Shown: positions 18,340-27,145 of the stretch, piece by piece | Numbering within the stretch: position 1 is the first letter of the stretch | How the letters are laid out: each line of letters opens with the position of its first letter | Source of the DNA: a bacterium | Lineage (GTDB): Bacteria; Cyanobacteriota; Sericytochromatia; S15B-MN24; VGJW01 | Assembly (NCBI GenBank): GCA_021781555.1 | Contig: JAJXWQ010000009.1 | Coordinates: 1 to 64,000 of the forward strand | Reading direction: 5' to 3' | Length of the DNA stretch: 64,000 bases | Program-made: the position numbers and the translations under genes | The notes under the pieces: generated by a model | Told to the model about the DNA's origin: nothing | Databases searched by the model: none | Seen by the model: only the letters and a program-made list of their open reading frames with translations

Positions 18340-19077
18340 TTGGCTTCGCTGACGATTCGCCCGGGCGACACCTTGTGGGGCATCGCTCGCAGCCACCAGA
18401 CCACCCTACGGGCACTCCTGAGGCTCAATCCAGCACTGCGGGACCATCCTCAGTACGTGCTCGCCGGGGAGGTGATCGCCATCCCCGACAGGGCGCAAGC
18501 GGACGGCCCCTCGGCCCATTCGAAGCCGGCACTCCTCAGGCAGATGGCCCGTCCTGCGACCTCGGATCTCCGGGTGCGCCTTGCGGGCGATCGCCATGAA
18601 TTCACGGCTGAAGTCCGGTCCAGGCTGGCCACGAGGCCCCACCAGGAGGTCCCGCCCCTCAAACGCTGCGCCGTGGATCTGCCCGGAGGTCCGCAGATCA
18701 GGCGCTGGGCGCCGGCGATCTGCCACGCCTCCGAATCGACCGGCGTCCCGGCACCCTACATTGCGGCCGTGATGACCCAGGAATCGCACGGCAACCCGGG
18801 AGTCCGCTCGTCAGCCGGGGCGATCGGCCTGATGCAGCTGATGCCCGCCACGGCCAGGGGGCTGGGCGTCAATCCCTTCAACGCGTCGCAGAACGTCCTC
18901 GGCGGCGCTCGCTATCTCGGGCAGCTCCTCGGGACCTTCAGGGGCAACCTCAGGCTCGCCCTGGCGGCATACAACGCCGGCCCGGGTGCGGTCGAGCGTT
19001 ACGGCACCGTCCCGCCGTACCACCAGACCCGCTCGTACGTCCGCAAGATCCTCCTGGAGCTCAAGAAGGCCCTGTAG
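18340..19077 (+). CDS. LysM domain lytic transglycosylase
   Basis: LysM IRPGDTLWGIARSHQTTLRALLRLNP; SLT MTQESHGNPGVRSSAGAIGLMQLMPATA...LALAAYNAGPGAVERYG; TTG start. Confidence 0.93.
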   Translation: MASLTIRPGDTLWGIARSHQTTLRALLRLNPALRDHPQYVLAGEVIAIPDRAQADGPSAHSKPALLRQMARPATSDLRVRLAGDRHEFTAEVRSRLATRPHQEVPPLKRCAVDLPGGPQIRRWAPAICHASESTGVPAPYIAAVMTQESHGNPGVRSSAGAIGLMQLMPATARGLGVNPFNASQNVLGGARYLGQLLGTFRGNLRLALAAYNAGPGAVERYGTVPPYHQTRSYVRKILLELKKAL

Positions 19078-19122
19078 CCAGCCTGACGCCAGGGCTTGGA
19101 AGCTTCGCTGCCAGGGGCTAGC

Positions 19123-19713
19123 ATGGCGGCCATGAAGATCTACACGAAGACGGGCGACCGCGGCGACACGGGACTGTTGGGCGGCAAGCGCGTGCCCAAG
19201 GACGATCCACGGGTCGAGGCTTACGGGACCCTCGACGAGCTGGCGGCAGCCCTCGGGGTCGTCAGAGCCTTCTTGCCCGCGGAACTCGCCTCGACCCACG
19301 AGGTCCTGATCCACATCCAGCGCGTACTGTTCGACCTCGGCTCCGACCTGGCCACGCCACCCGGATCACGCCGGGTCCACCGGGAGTTCGCGCCGGCCGA
19401 GATCGACCACCTGGAGCGCGCCATCGACGCGATGGAGACCGAGCTCGAGCCCGTAAGGCAGTTCATCCTGCCTGGCGGCCATCCGGCAGGAGCCTTGTTG
19501 CACCTGGCCCGCGCCGTGGCCCGTCGCGCCGAGCGGGCAGCCGTCACGCTCGCGGCCGGCTCCGAGGTCGAGCCGCAGATCCTCGCTTACCTGAACCGGC
19601 TGTCGGACTTTCTCTTCGTGGTCTCGCGCTTCGTCAACGCCAGGCTCGGGGCTCTAGAGGAGCTGGTCCGTGACGGCGCCGATCCAGGATCGCAAGCTCC
19701 GGCCTCACGGTGA
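19123..19713 (+). CDS. cob(I)yrinic acid a,c-diamide adenosyltransferase (PduO type)
   Basis: MKIYTKTGDRGDTGLLGGKRVPKDDPRVEAYGTLDEL. Confidence 0.97.
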   Translation: MAAMKIYTKTGDRGDTGLLGGKRVPKDDPRVEAYGTLDELAAALGVVRAFLPAELASTHEVLIHIQRVLFDLGSDLATPPGSRRVHREFAPAEIDHLERAIDAMETELEPVRQFILPGGHPAGALLHLARAVARRAERAAVTLAAGSEVEPQILAYLNRLSDFLFVVSRFVNARLGALEELVRDGADPGSQAPASR

Positions 19714-21540
19714 GTTCTGGCCCGGCTCGAGACGGGGGATCGCCGCTACCTCCGTGAGGTCCGGTTGCACCACGACCACGCGCTCGTGGTCGTAGTTGAC
19801 AAAGCCGGGCCGAGCACCGGAAGGCTTGCGCACGTGCTTGCGGCGAGTGAACGCGACCGCTACCCGCGTATCTCGGCGCGAATGAGAAAACCAGGCCGCC
19901 AGCAACGCGGCCTGGTACGTGGTGCGGTCGGGCAGCGATCCGGTCGGGCTCCGCACCACGACGTGGGCCCCCGGCGCCTTCTGTACGTGGAACCACCAGT
20001 CCTCCGGACGGGCCAGCTTGAACGTGACGAGGTCGTTCTGGCGGTTGTTGCGTCCGACCAGGATTTCAAACCCATCGGCCGATCGGAACCGGCCGGGCCG
20101 GCCCTCGGTCGTGATCGCCCCCTTGCGAGGCTCGACCGTGATCAGCGCGTCTGCCGCCGCCGCCAGGGCCGCAAGCGTCTCGGCAGCCCGCAAGCCGGCC
20201 AAGACGCGCTCCCAGTGCTCGCGCTCGAACTCGGCCTCGGCCTGTAGCCGGCCCTGAGCCTCCAGGGCACCCTGGGCCTTGCGATAGGACCGGTAGTAGG
20301 CGCGGGCGTTCTGGACGGCAGAAAGCTCTGGATCGAGCGTGATGATGACGGGCTCGGCCGTCTCGAAATCAGGCAGGATCACTTCCCGGGCTCCATGGGG
20401 CACGCCCGTGGCGTGGGCCAGCAAGAGATCTCCCTTCATCCGGCACACGAGCGCAGCCGGCTCCGAGCCGCCTCCCTCGGCGGCCCTTCCCGTCGCTTCG
20501 AGTCGGGCCAGTCGCCCCAGGACCTCGCCCACCAGGGCCGCCTTCCGCCTGGCGAGTTCCTCCTGCTCCTGTCTCTCACCGTAGTAGGCATCCAGGAGGG
20601 CGCTGATCGGCGGCAAGGCCGAGCCCTCCCCGGGGGGCGTGACACCGGACTCGGCCACCGGGGCCGGCAACAGGGCGTAATCCCACTCCTGCCCGGACTC
20701 GAACCTGGGCTCGAAGTCGGACCGCGCCAGCGCCGCCATCGCCGCAGACCAGGCGCTCTCGAGGCGGGCGATTTCCTCGGACTCGAGCGCCTCGAGATCC
20801 CGGCGGGGATCGACACCGGCCGCCGCGCAGATCTGTCCGATGGCAAGCCGGGACACGCTGTGGAAGCCCCCCAGGAGGGCGTGATCGAGCCTCGGGGCCG
20901 AGCCGGACGCAAGCTGGCCTCTGCTCCCGCCGTCTTGCCGTTCGGCGGGAGCCGCGGGCCGCACGCGGTCGAGTGCGGCCAGGATGCTCCCCTGGCGGGG
21001 ATCCAGCTTGTTCCCGTCGACCGGGGGCGGTATGTAGGGCAGGCCCGGCAGGATCTGGCGCACGCGGCTCATGGCCTCCGATACCGGGCGCAGGGCTGCC
21101 ATCACCCGATCGAAGTCGTCGAGCAGGATGACATTGCTGTGCGTTCCGCCGAGCTCGACAACGAGGGTCCGGGTGGCATTCAGGCCGGTCTGGGTGAGGG
21201 TCTCGAAGCGCATCACGATCGCCCGCTCGAGCCCCGGCTGCTCCACGCTCACGAGCCGACCACCCTCCAGGTGCTTGCGCAAGAACAGGCACAACGGGGC
21301 CGGGGCCTGGCCGGGCTTGCCCGCCGGGGGACGGCGCATGGTCAGGTGGACGCGGCTGAAGAGGCCCTCGGCCGAGATGAGCAAGCGCCACGGGCCCGCC
21401 TTGCGGAACAGCAACAGGAGCTCGCGGGGCCGCGGTTGCTGTATCTTCTCGAGCCTCGCGCCGCGCAGCCGCAGCTCGAGCTCGGTCCGGACGGCGGCCG
21501 TGGCGATCGAATCGAACGGCTGCACTCGACGCTCGTGCAC
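19705..21540 (-). CDS. NFACT family protein / RqcH-like ribosome quality control factor
   Basis: NFACT-N (RLEKIQQPRPRELLLLF...LFLRKHLEGGRL...GGTHSNVILLD) and C-terminal NFACT-R (VGRNNRQNDLVTFKLARPEDWWFHVQKAPGAHVVVR). Confidence 0.93.
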   Translation of the reverse strand: MHERRVQPFDSIATAAVRTELELRLRGARLEKIQQPRPRELLLLFRKAGPWRLLISAEGLFSRVHLTMRRPPAGKPGQAPAPLCLFLRKHLEGGRLVSVEQPGLERAIVMRFETLTQTGLNATRTLVVELGGTHSNVILLDDFDRVMAALRPVSEAMSRVRQILPGLPYIPPPVDGNKLDPRQGSILAALDRVRPAAPAERQDGGSRGQLASGSAPRLDHALLGGFHSVSRLAIGQICAAAGVDPRRDLEALESEEIARLESAWSAAMAALARSDFEPRFESGQEWDYALLPAPVAESGVTPPGEGSALPPISALLDAYYGERQEQEELARRKAALVGEVLGRLARLEATGRAAEGGGSEPAALVCRMKGDLLLAHATGVPHGAREVILPDFETAEPVIITLDPELSAVQNARAYYRSYRKAQGALEAQGRLQAEAEFEREHWERVLAGLRAAETLAALAAAADALITVEPRKGAITTEGRPGRFRSADGFEILVGRNNRQNDLVTFKLARPEDWWFHVQKAPGAHVVVRSPTGSLPDRTTYQAALLAAWFSHSRRDTRVAVAFTRRKHVRKPSGARPGFVNYDHERVVVVQPDLTEVAAIPRLEPGQNSP

Positions 21541-21562
21541 GGCCGGGTCTCCGCGCGCCAGC

Positions 21563-21961
21563 TCAGCGCCAGTGCTTGCGCATGACCATGGCGCACGCGT
21601 TCGAGATGACCGTCATTCCCTTGGCTGCCGCGAGCGCGACGGCCTCGGCGGACTCGGCGCCCGGCTGGAACCAGATGTTCTTGACCCCCTTGGCGTACGC
21701 CTCCTCGACCACCTTGACGCCAAGCTTGGGGGGCACGACGACATCCACGACATCCGGCACCGAGGGCAGATCCGCCAGGCTCGGATAGGCCTTGGTCCCG
21801 TCGATATCCACCGCGGTCGGATGGACGGGGAAGACGTCGTAGCCGGAATCGCGGAGGCTGACGAAGATCTTGAACCCGTACTTGTCGGGATTGTTGGACG
21901 CTCCAACGACGGCCCAGCTCTTCATGTTGATGAGGCGCTCGATATCGTCCTGTACCGCCAT
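21563..21961 (-). CDS. CoA-binding domain protein (YccU-like)
   Basis: WAVVGASNNPDKYGFKIFVSLRDSGYDVFPVHPTAVDIDG...NIWFQPGAESAEAV. Confidence 0.93.
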   Translation of the reverse strand: MAVQDDIERLINMKSWAVVGASNNPDKYGFKIFVSLRDSGYDVFPVHPTAVDIDGTKAYPSLADLPSVPDVVDVVVPPKLGVKVVEEAYAKGVKNIWFQPGAESAEAVALAAAKGMTVISNACAMVMRKHWR

Positions 21962-22040
21962 TTCTTCCTTCCTTTGCTGAAGGGTGCTAGCGCGCCGAAG
22001 GCGGCTCCACCGCGACGATGACATCTCTGCTCGCCCGCAT

Positions 22041-22967
22041 TCAGCAGATGAGGGAGATCGCGCCCGGCACCATCTCGAACTCGGCGGGCGTGGTGCCGGC
22101 GGCCTCCCCGTCGAGATCGAGCGGAAGCGGGATCGGGCTGGTGATCCGGACGGTCCGGGCTGAAAAGCGCTCGACCTTGGGATGACCGACATGCGTGCCC
22201 CGATAGACACGAGCGATGTTGGCAAAGAGCTCCACCCGGCTGAGATCCCCCATCAGCAGGACGTCGAGCTGCCCGTCCGCCGGATCGGCGTCGGGGACGA
22301 TCTTCATGCCCCCTCCGAAGTAGCGGCCGTTGGCGATCACGGCGTTGCACAGCTGGACGTTGCGGACGTACGAGCCGTCGATCACGATCTCGGCCGGGGC
22401 GTTGCGGTAGGTGGCGAAAGACGCCAGCGAAGCCAGGAGAAAGGTCGCGGTGCCGCCCAGGGCCTTCGATCCGGCGTTCACGCGCTTGACCACGGCGCCG
22501 CCGAGACCGGCCTCGGCGATGTTGGCGAAGTAGCGGATCTCGGCCTTCCCCTGCCGGTTGACGAAGCGGACCCGGCCGACGTCGATCGGACGCGGCTGCC
22601 CCGTGACCAGGAGGCGGACGGCCGCATCGTCGTCCCGGGGGATGCCGAGCGTGCGGACGAGGTCGCAGCCCGTCCCGCGGCAAAGCAGGCCGATCGCCGC
22701 GTCTGTCGCCAGCGGATCGTCCCCCTCGAAGAAGCCGTTGATGACCTCGTTGATCGTACCGTCCCCGCCCACGACGAGGATCCTGGGTGCGCCGTCCTTC
22801 AGCGCACTTCGCGTCAGCTCGGCCGCATGGCCGGGCCCGCCCGTAAAGCGAGGCTCGACGGCCAGCCCGGCCTCCTGGAGCTTGCGAGCGAGCTGCGGCC
22901 ATTGCCGCTCTGTGGCGCCTCCCGCCGAGTGGAGATTCACGATGGCGATCGCCGACGAGACAGTCAT
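22041..22967 (-). CDS. diacylglycerol/lipid kinase family protein (YegS/BmrU-like)
   Basis: ILVVGGDGTINEVINGFF, GLLCRGTGCDLVRTLGIP. Confidence 0.93.
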   Translation of the reverse strand: MTVSSAIAIVNLHSAGGATERQWPQLARKLQEAGLAVEPRFTGGPGHAAELTRSALKDGAPRILVVGGDGTINEVINGFFEGDDPLATDAAIGLLCRGTGCDLVRTLGIPRDDDAAVRLLVTGQPRPIDVGRVRFVNRQGKAEIRYFANIAEAGLGGAVVKRVNAGSKALGGTATFLLASLASFATYRNAPAEIVIDGSYVRNVQLCNAVIANGRYFGGGMKIVPDADPADGQLDVLLMGDLSRVELFANIARVYRGTHVGHPKVERFSARTVRITSPIPLPLDLDGEAAGTTPAEFEMVPGAISLIC

Positions 22968-23100
22968 GGGAGAAATTTTAGCCCCTGCACGCAAGATTCT
23001 AAATGGGAATGTCTATATTAAACCCGGGTTAAGTGAGCTTAAAAAGGTCGCTGCCTTCCCGGAGTCCGCAGCAGTGGTGGTGAACAGGAGACCTCAGGGC

Positions 23101-23298
23101 ATGGCAACTCAGAGTTCTGCAATGTATTCCCCGGCCCGTCGTGGCCTTCCCATGACCTATGCATACACGCGGCCCCTGCCGCGAATCTTCTCCGCTCCCA
23201 ACACCGCCCCGCTCAACCATTCCGATCGCATGATGGTGAGTCCCTTCCGCTCCGTCGTCCAGGCGGCCAGAGCGTTCAAGGGTTTGTTCAAAGCCTGA
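23101..23298 (+). CDS. candidate small protein (65 aa)
   Basis: MATQSSAMYSPARRGLPMTYAYTRPLPRIFSAPNTAPLNHSDRMMVSPFRSVVQAARAFKGLFKA; GGAG upstream of the ATG, AT-rich upstream region, strong hairpin downstream. Confidence 0.4.
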   Translation: MATQSSAMYSPARRGLPMTYAYTRPLPRIFSAPNTAPLNHSDRMMVSPFRSVVQAARAFKGLFKA

Positions 23299-23379
23299 AG
23301 CCCGAGTTCGCGGGCTCCCCGTGGCGGCGCCGGACTGACCCCCGGGAGCTCGGATAGCGCGGACAAAGACAGTATCTTG

Positions 23380-23416
23380 CCCGGGCCGGTTCCCTCGTAG
23401 CGGGAACCGGCCCGGG
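23380..23416. terminator. strong GC hairpin, candidate bidirectional terminator
   Basis: CCCGGGCCGGTTCCC / GGGAACCGGCCCGGG, perfect 15-bp stem (one further G-C pair possible), 7-nt loop; no U-tract. Confidence 0.55.
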
Positions 23417-23668
23417 CGCATTGCGTGAACTTCCTGCAGAGAAGTGGTTGAGGCGCCAGCGACGCGGTCGAACAGCGGTTCCCCGGGGCTGTATGACGGG
23501 GGCTTGCCAGGCTTCCGCCTCGCTCGTGACGCCTCGGGCTGGCGAGTTTACTGCGCATCAAGAAATCTTCCGGATGTTGATCGAGATTCTTTTCGCAAAT
23601 ATTAAGCCTGCGGGCAGATAATCTCTCCGGGGAGACCCAGGTTTCTCCCTGGAGAAAGAGGAGTAGAC

Positions 23669-24427
23669 GTGTTCAATAGGGCCCCCCTGCTGGCTGCCGC
23701 GCTCGTTGTGCCCGCGCTCGTGGCCTGCGGCGCCGTTCACCCCCTGTCGGTTGCGACCGCGCCGACCGTCAGCACGGCCGCCTCCTTTGCGCCCGGGACG
23801 GCGGTCCAGGACAGCCATCTCGGCGGTACGCGCTCGGCCTCCTTCAAGGTCACCGCCCAGACGTCCAGCTACATCACTCAGGCCATCGTCCACCGCTGGA
23901 CCAAGAGCGACATCGACCACTACGTTCTGACGCTCTACGGCGTGACGAACCAGGTCAAGAACCAAGACGGCACGATCCAGAGCGAGAACGACACCGAGCT
24001 CACCACCGTCACGGTGCGGCCCGATCAGGCCGGCGCGTTCTCCCATCTGCTCGTCAACACGCTGTACAAGGTGGCGGCCGCCGCCTATGCCGTCGACGCC
24101 AGCGGCCAGCCGATCCAGATCAACAAGAACGACACCGCGGCCTTTTCCGAGTTCGAGTTCAATTCCGGCACCTCCAATAACAACGACGTCAACGACCAGA
24201 TCACCAACTGCACCACCGGCAACTTCTACAACGCCCTGGTCGTTCATCTCGACAACACCCCGTTCGATGGAACGGCCACCGTGGGCACCAGCCAGGCGGA
24301 TGGCATGACCGTTGTAGACGGGCAGTACACGGCGCCGACGCAGCCTATCTCGGCCACGGCCGTCGACGATCCCGAAGGCTCTTCAGCCGAGACCACCACG
24401 ACCGGTGCGACCGGCGACGGCGAGTAG
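23669..24427 (+). CDS. lipoprotein
   Basis: MFNRAPLLAAALVVPALVACGA lipobox; shares YITQAIVHRWTKSDIDHY block with the next gene. Confidence 0.75.
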   Translation: MFNRAPLLAAALVVPALVACGAVHPLSVATAPTVSTAASFAPGTAVQDSHLGGTRSASFKVTAQTSSYITQAIVHRWTKSDIDHYVLTLYGVTNQVKNQDGTIQSENDTELTTVTVRPDQAGAFSHLLVNTLYKVAAAAYAVDASGQPIQINKNDTAAFSEFEFNSGTSNNNDVNDQITNCTTGNFYNALVVHLDNTPFDGTATVGTSQADGMTVVDGQYTAPTQPISATAVDDPEGSSAETTTTGATGDGE

Positions 24428-24497
24428 CCGTACGAGGCCGGCCAGCGCCAGAGCCGCAAGGTCTGGCAAGAGGATCCGTCCCGAGGCCATCCGTGGA

Positions 24498-25328
24498 ATG
24501 CTAGGCAAACCGGTCGATCGCGAACGTGCGCTGGTCCTGCTGGCGCTGGCCCTGCCGCTTGCTGCGGCGGGGTGCGCGTCTGCCCTTCCGAATCAGGCTG
24601 GCACCGGGTCGGCATCGGACGCCACTGCGCGGATCACGGTCGGTGTCGGAGCCACCAAGGGGTACGTGAGTCAGGCGATCGTGCATCGCTGGGTGGCTGC
24701 GGACATCGTTCGCTTCGATCTTTCCCTGGCCGACGCACAAGCCCCGGGGACTGTCGTTGCAAGCACATCGGTCCCGGCGCGCGGTGGCCAGGCCGAGGCC
24801 ATGTTCAGCCACCTGCGTGCCGGCCATCGCTACCTCGTCAGCATCCTGGCGCTCGGCAATGTGGGAGCCACGGCCCGCATGCCACTGCAGACCCTCGACA
24901 CCCAGACCGCCACGACGGTTGAACTCGACTTCACGGCGGCTCAGAACCTCGCGGACGCCCTCCAGGCAACGGCCAGCGTGACCCTGGATTCGGCCCCCTT
25001 TGCCGGGAGCCTCACGATCGACGCGAATCCGCCAGCGGGCACGGCCACGGTATCGGCCAGCCTGTTCGACGCGCAGGATCCCGCTCATCTTCTCGACGCG
25101 CAGACCTTTGGCGGGAGCCCCGGCGCGATCGTCTTTCACGGCCTGGCGGCCGGCGTGAGCTATCTCACCGCTCTCACTGCCTACCAGGACTCCGATCGGG
25201 GAGTCGAGATCGCCACGGCTTCGGCAGCTCCATTCAGCTTCGACCCGCAGGCCACCGATCTCTCCACGACCGCCGCCGAGGCGGCCTCGCGCTGGTCGCC
25301 GTGGCAGCTCGCATCCCCCTCGCGGTGA
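24498..25328 (+). CDS. lipoprotein, paralogue of the preceding gene
   Basis: LALPLAAAGCAS lipobox; YVSQAIVHRWVAADIVRF block. Confidence 0.72.
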   Translation: MLGKPVDRERALVLLALALPLAAAGCASALPNQAGTGSASDATARITVGVGATKGYVSQAIVHRWVAADIVRFDLSLADAQAPGTVVASTSVPARGGQAEAMFSHLRAGHRYLVSILALGNVGATARMPLQTLDTQTATTVELDFTAAQNLADALQATASVTLDSAPFAGSLTIDANPPAGTATVSASLFDAQDPAHLLDAQTFGGSPGAIVFHGLAAGVSYLTALTAYQDSDRGVEIATASAAPFSFDPQATDLSTTAAEAASRWSPWQLASPSR

Positions 25329-25751
25329 GGCTCACCCCTGCGGGCTCAACTCTCGGTGGCCTAAAACCAGGCCCCATTGTTTCGATTTTGTTTCGGATAG
25401 TTCGGTCCGGTATCTGATGTCTAAGGCAGACGCACGAACAAAGCGAAGCAAACACGGCAGTATACATGAACACTCCGCAAAGACGCCCGCGGCTTTTTAG
25501 CTAGCTGCGTGAATGCAATAAGACCTTGTTCATTTGTGACGCAGATCTGGCTCCAGGAGCCATAAGTCCTATAAAAATATACGGTGGAGGACAAAAAATC
25601 CGGTTATCCCTCGGCGGATGGCCGGAGACCTGTACGAATCGAAGCCTACCGAAGGGGGGAAGACCGCCCGAGCTGGGCCCCCAGCTTGACGGCCTTCTGC
25701 CGCGCCCGACGGTGAGTCTTGCCGGCCGCACCTGTCACGCTCAAGGATTTC

Positions 25752-26087
25752 ATGGAAAAAAACACCGACGCCTTCGTGCCCCTCTCAGATTCGGACCGCC
25801 AGGCCCTCGAGCGCCTCTGCAGCTACGAAGCGCAGACCTGGGGCGCCGCCTTGCGAGCCATGATCGTCCTCAAAAGCGGGCTCGGGGAGCCCGTCGAGGC
25901 CATCAGCCAGGAGCTCGGCGTCAGCGTTCGCACCGTGCACAGGTGGCGACGACGTTATCTGGAGCTGGGCCTGGCGGGCCTTGCCAACGCCCGACCCGCT
26001 GCCAAGCTTTCTGGCGACGACGGGGGAGGGCCTGAACCCTCCCCTCTCAAGCCCCTGCCGGCCAAGCCTCAGGCAACCCCTCGCTAG
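25752..26087 (+). CDS. helix-turn-helix (homeodomain-like / IS630 transposase N-terminal-like) protein
   Basis: ALRAMIVLKSGLGEPVEAISQELGVSVRTVHRWRRRYLELGLAGL; ATG 25752 preferred within ORF 25719..26087. Confidence 0.75.
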   Translation: MEKNTDAFVPLSDSDRQALERLCSYEAQTWGAALRAMIVLKSGLGEPVEAISQELGVSVRTVHRWRRRYLELGLAGLANARPAAKLSGDDGGGPEPSPLKPLPAKPQATPR

Positions 26088-26094
26088 CCGCGCC
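26041..26094 (+). repeat. repeat C copy 1
   Basis: CCCCTCTCAAGCCCCTGCCGGCCAAGCC...CCTCGCTAGCCGCGCC; matches 26200..26252. Confidence 0.8.
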
Positions 26095-26199
26095 GAAACT
26101 TCCGCATGCGGCAGCCTTCCATCTTGAAAGCTCGCCACCTCGACAGACCAGCCACGAAGCAGCTTGCCCGCAGCGGGGCGAGTTTGAGAGGGGCTGCGG

Positions 26200-26252
26200 C
26201 CCCTCTCAAGCCCCTGCCGGCGAAGCCGGAGGATACCCTCGCTAGCGGCGCC
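26200..26252 (+). repeat. repeat C copy 2
   Basis: CCCCTCTCAAGCCCCTGCCGGCGAAGCC...CCTCGCTAGCGGCGCC. Confidence 0.8.
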
Positions 26253-26784
26253 AGCCCCGGTGGAAGCCCCGATCGTGCGCCCAGCGCGGGCCACCGTCCT
26301 CGTGGTCATCGCGCCGGTAGACCACCTCGCGGTCGCGCCAGCCACCGGGGCCTGGAGCTTCGGGACGCTCGACGAAGGCCGGCCGGGATTCGAATTCCGG
26401 CCGCCGCCGCCAGCCGCGCCAGGCGAAACGCTCGTGGTGCTCGAGGAGGAAGCGTTCGAAAATCGGGCGGTCCTGATCGCGGACCACCACGGTACGGACC
26501 GCACCGTCGGGCTCGTAGAGCACCAGCTCGTGCACGGACTCGTACGGGGCGACCGGTAACGCGTCCATCCCGGCGGCGGCGCCAAAGACGATCCTGCCGT
26601 CCGGATAGAACAGGACCCGCGGCGCGATGAGCATGCCGCCGACCGCCAGAGGTGCCAGCGCCTCCACCGGCGCCATCGGCCCTCCGATGTTGACATGGAT
26701 GCTGATGGGTGCCCACGCGAGAGCGGGGGTGGCCGTCAAGCCCGAGACGGCCAGGGTCAGACAGACTGCAAGACGGCGTAGCAT
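26242..26784 (-). CDS. hypothetical exported protein
   Basis: Signal peptide MLRRLAVCLTLAVSGLTATPALAWA; 180 aa. Confidence 0.7.
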   Translation of the reverse strand: MLRRLAVCLTLAVSGLTATPALAWAPISIHVNIGGPMAPVEALAPLAVGGMLIAPRVLFYPDGRIVFGAAAGMDALPVAPYESVHELVLYEPDGAVRTVVVRDQDRPIFERFLLEHHERFAWRGWRRRPEFESRPAFVERPEAPGPGGWRDREVVYRRDDHEDGGPRWAHDRGFHRGWRR

Positions 26785-27145
26785 CAGGGTTCTCCTCTAC
26801 AGTGCCGAGAGCCAGACTTTGCTACCACCCTGAACGGTTCCGTTTTCAGCTCTGTTTCGGCGGCCAGGAGCCAGTATGAACGCCTGATCGTCCGCCCGAG
26901 CGGATCTGCTGGCGATCGAGGCCCGTGTCGGAACTTGCCAACCGGTTCGATTTGGAGTTCCCTGGCACAGGAGCCTGGCGGATGGCTTCGAATTCCGCCG
27001 AAAACCGGCTGGCCGGGCGGTGCGCGCACTCTGGCGACTGATACTCCGCTGAAACAACCACGCAGTAGGATCCCTTTCGAGAATCGCAGCCGATGGGCGC
27101 CGGTTCCGGGGAACGTGCGGTATTCCGGCGATCCCAGGTGATGAA

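Noticed and set aside
19705-21540. RqcH catalytic-motif loss (DR to ER in QPGLERAIV)
   Set aside because: Conservative D-to-E change, possibly common in some lineages; not enough to claim altered function.
25500-25720. Riboswitch (glycine, c-di-GMP, cobalamin, SAM) upstream of the HTH gene
   Set aside because: Short resemblances such as ACCGAAGGGG, but no complete consensus for any class recognised.
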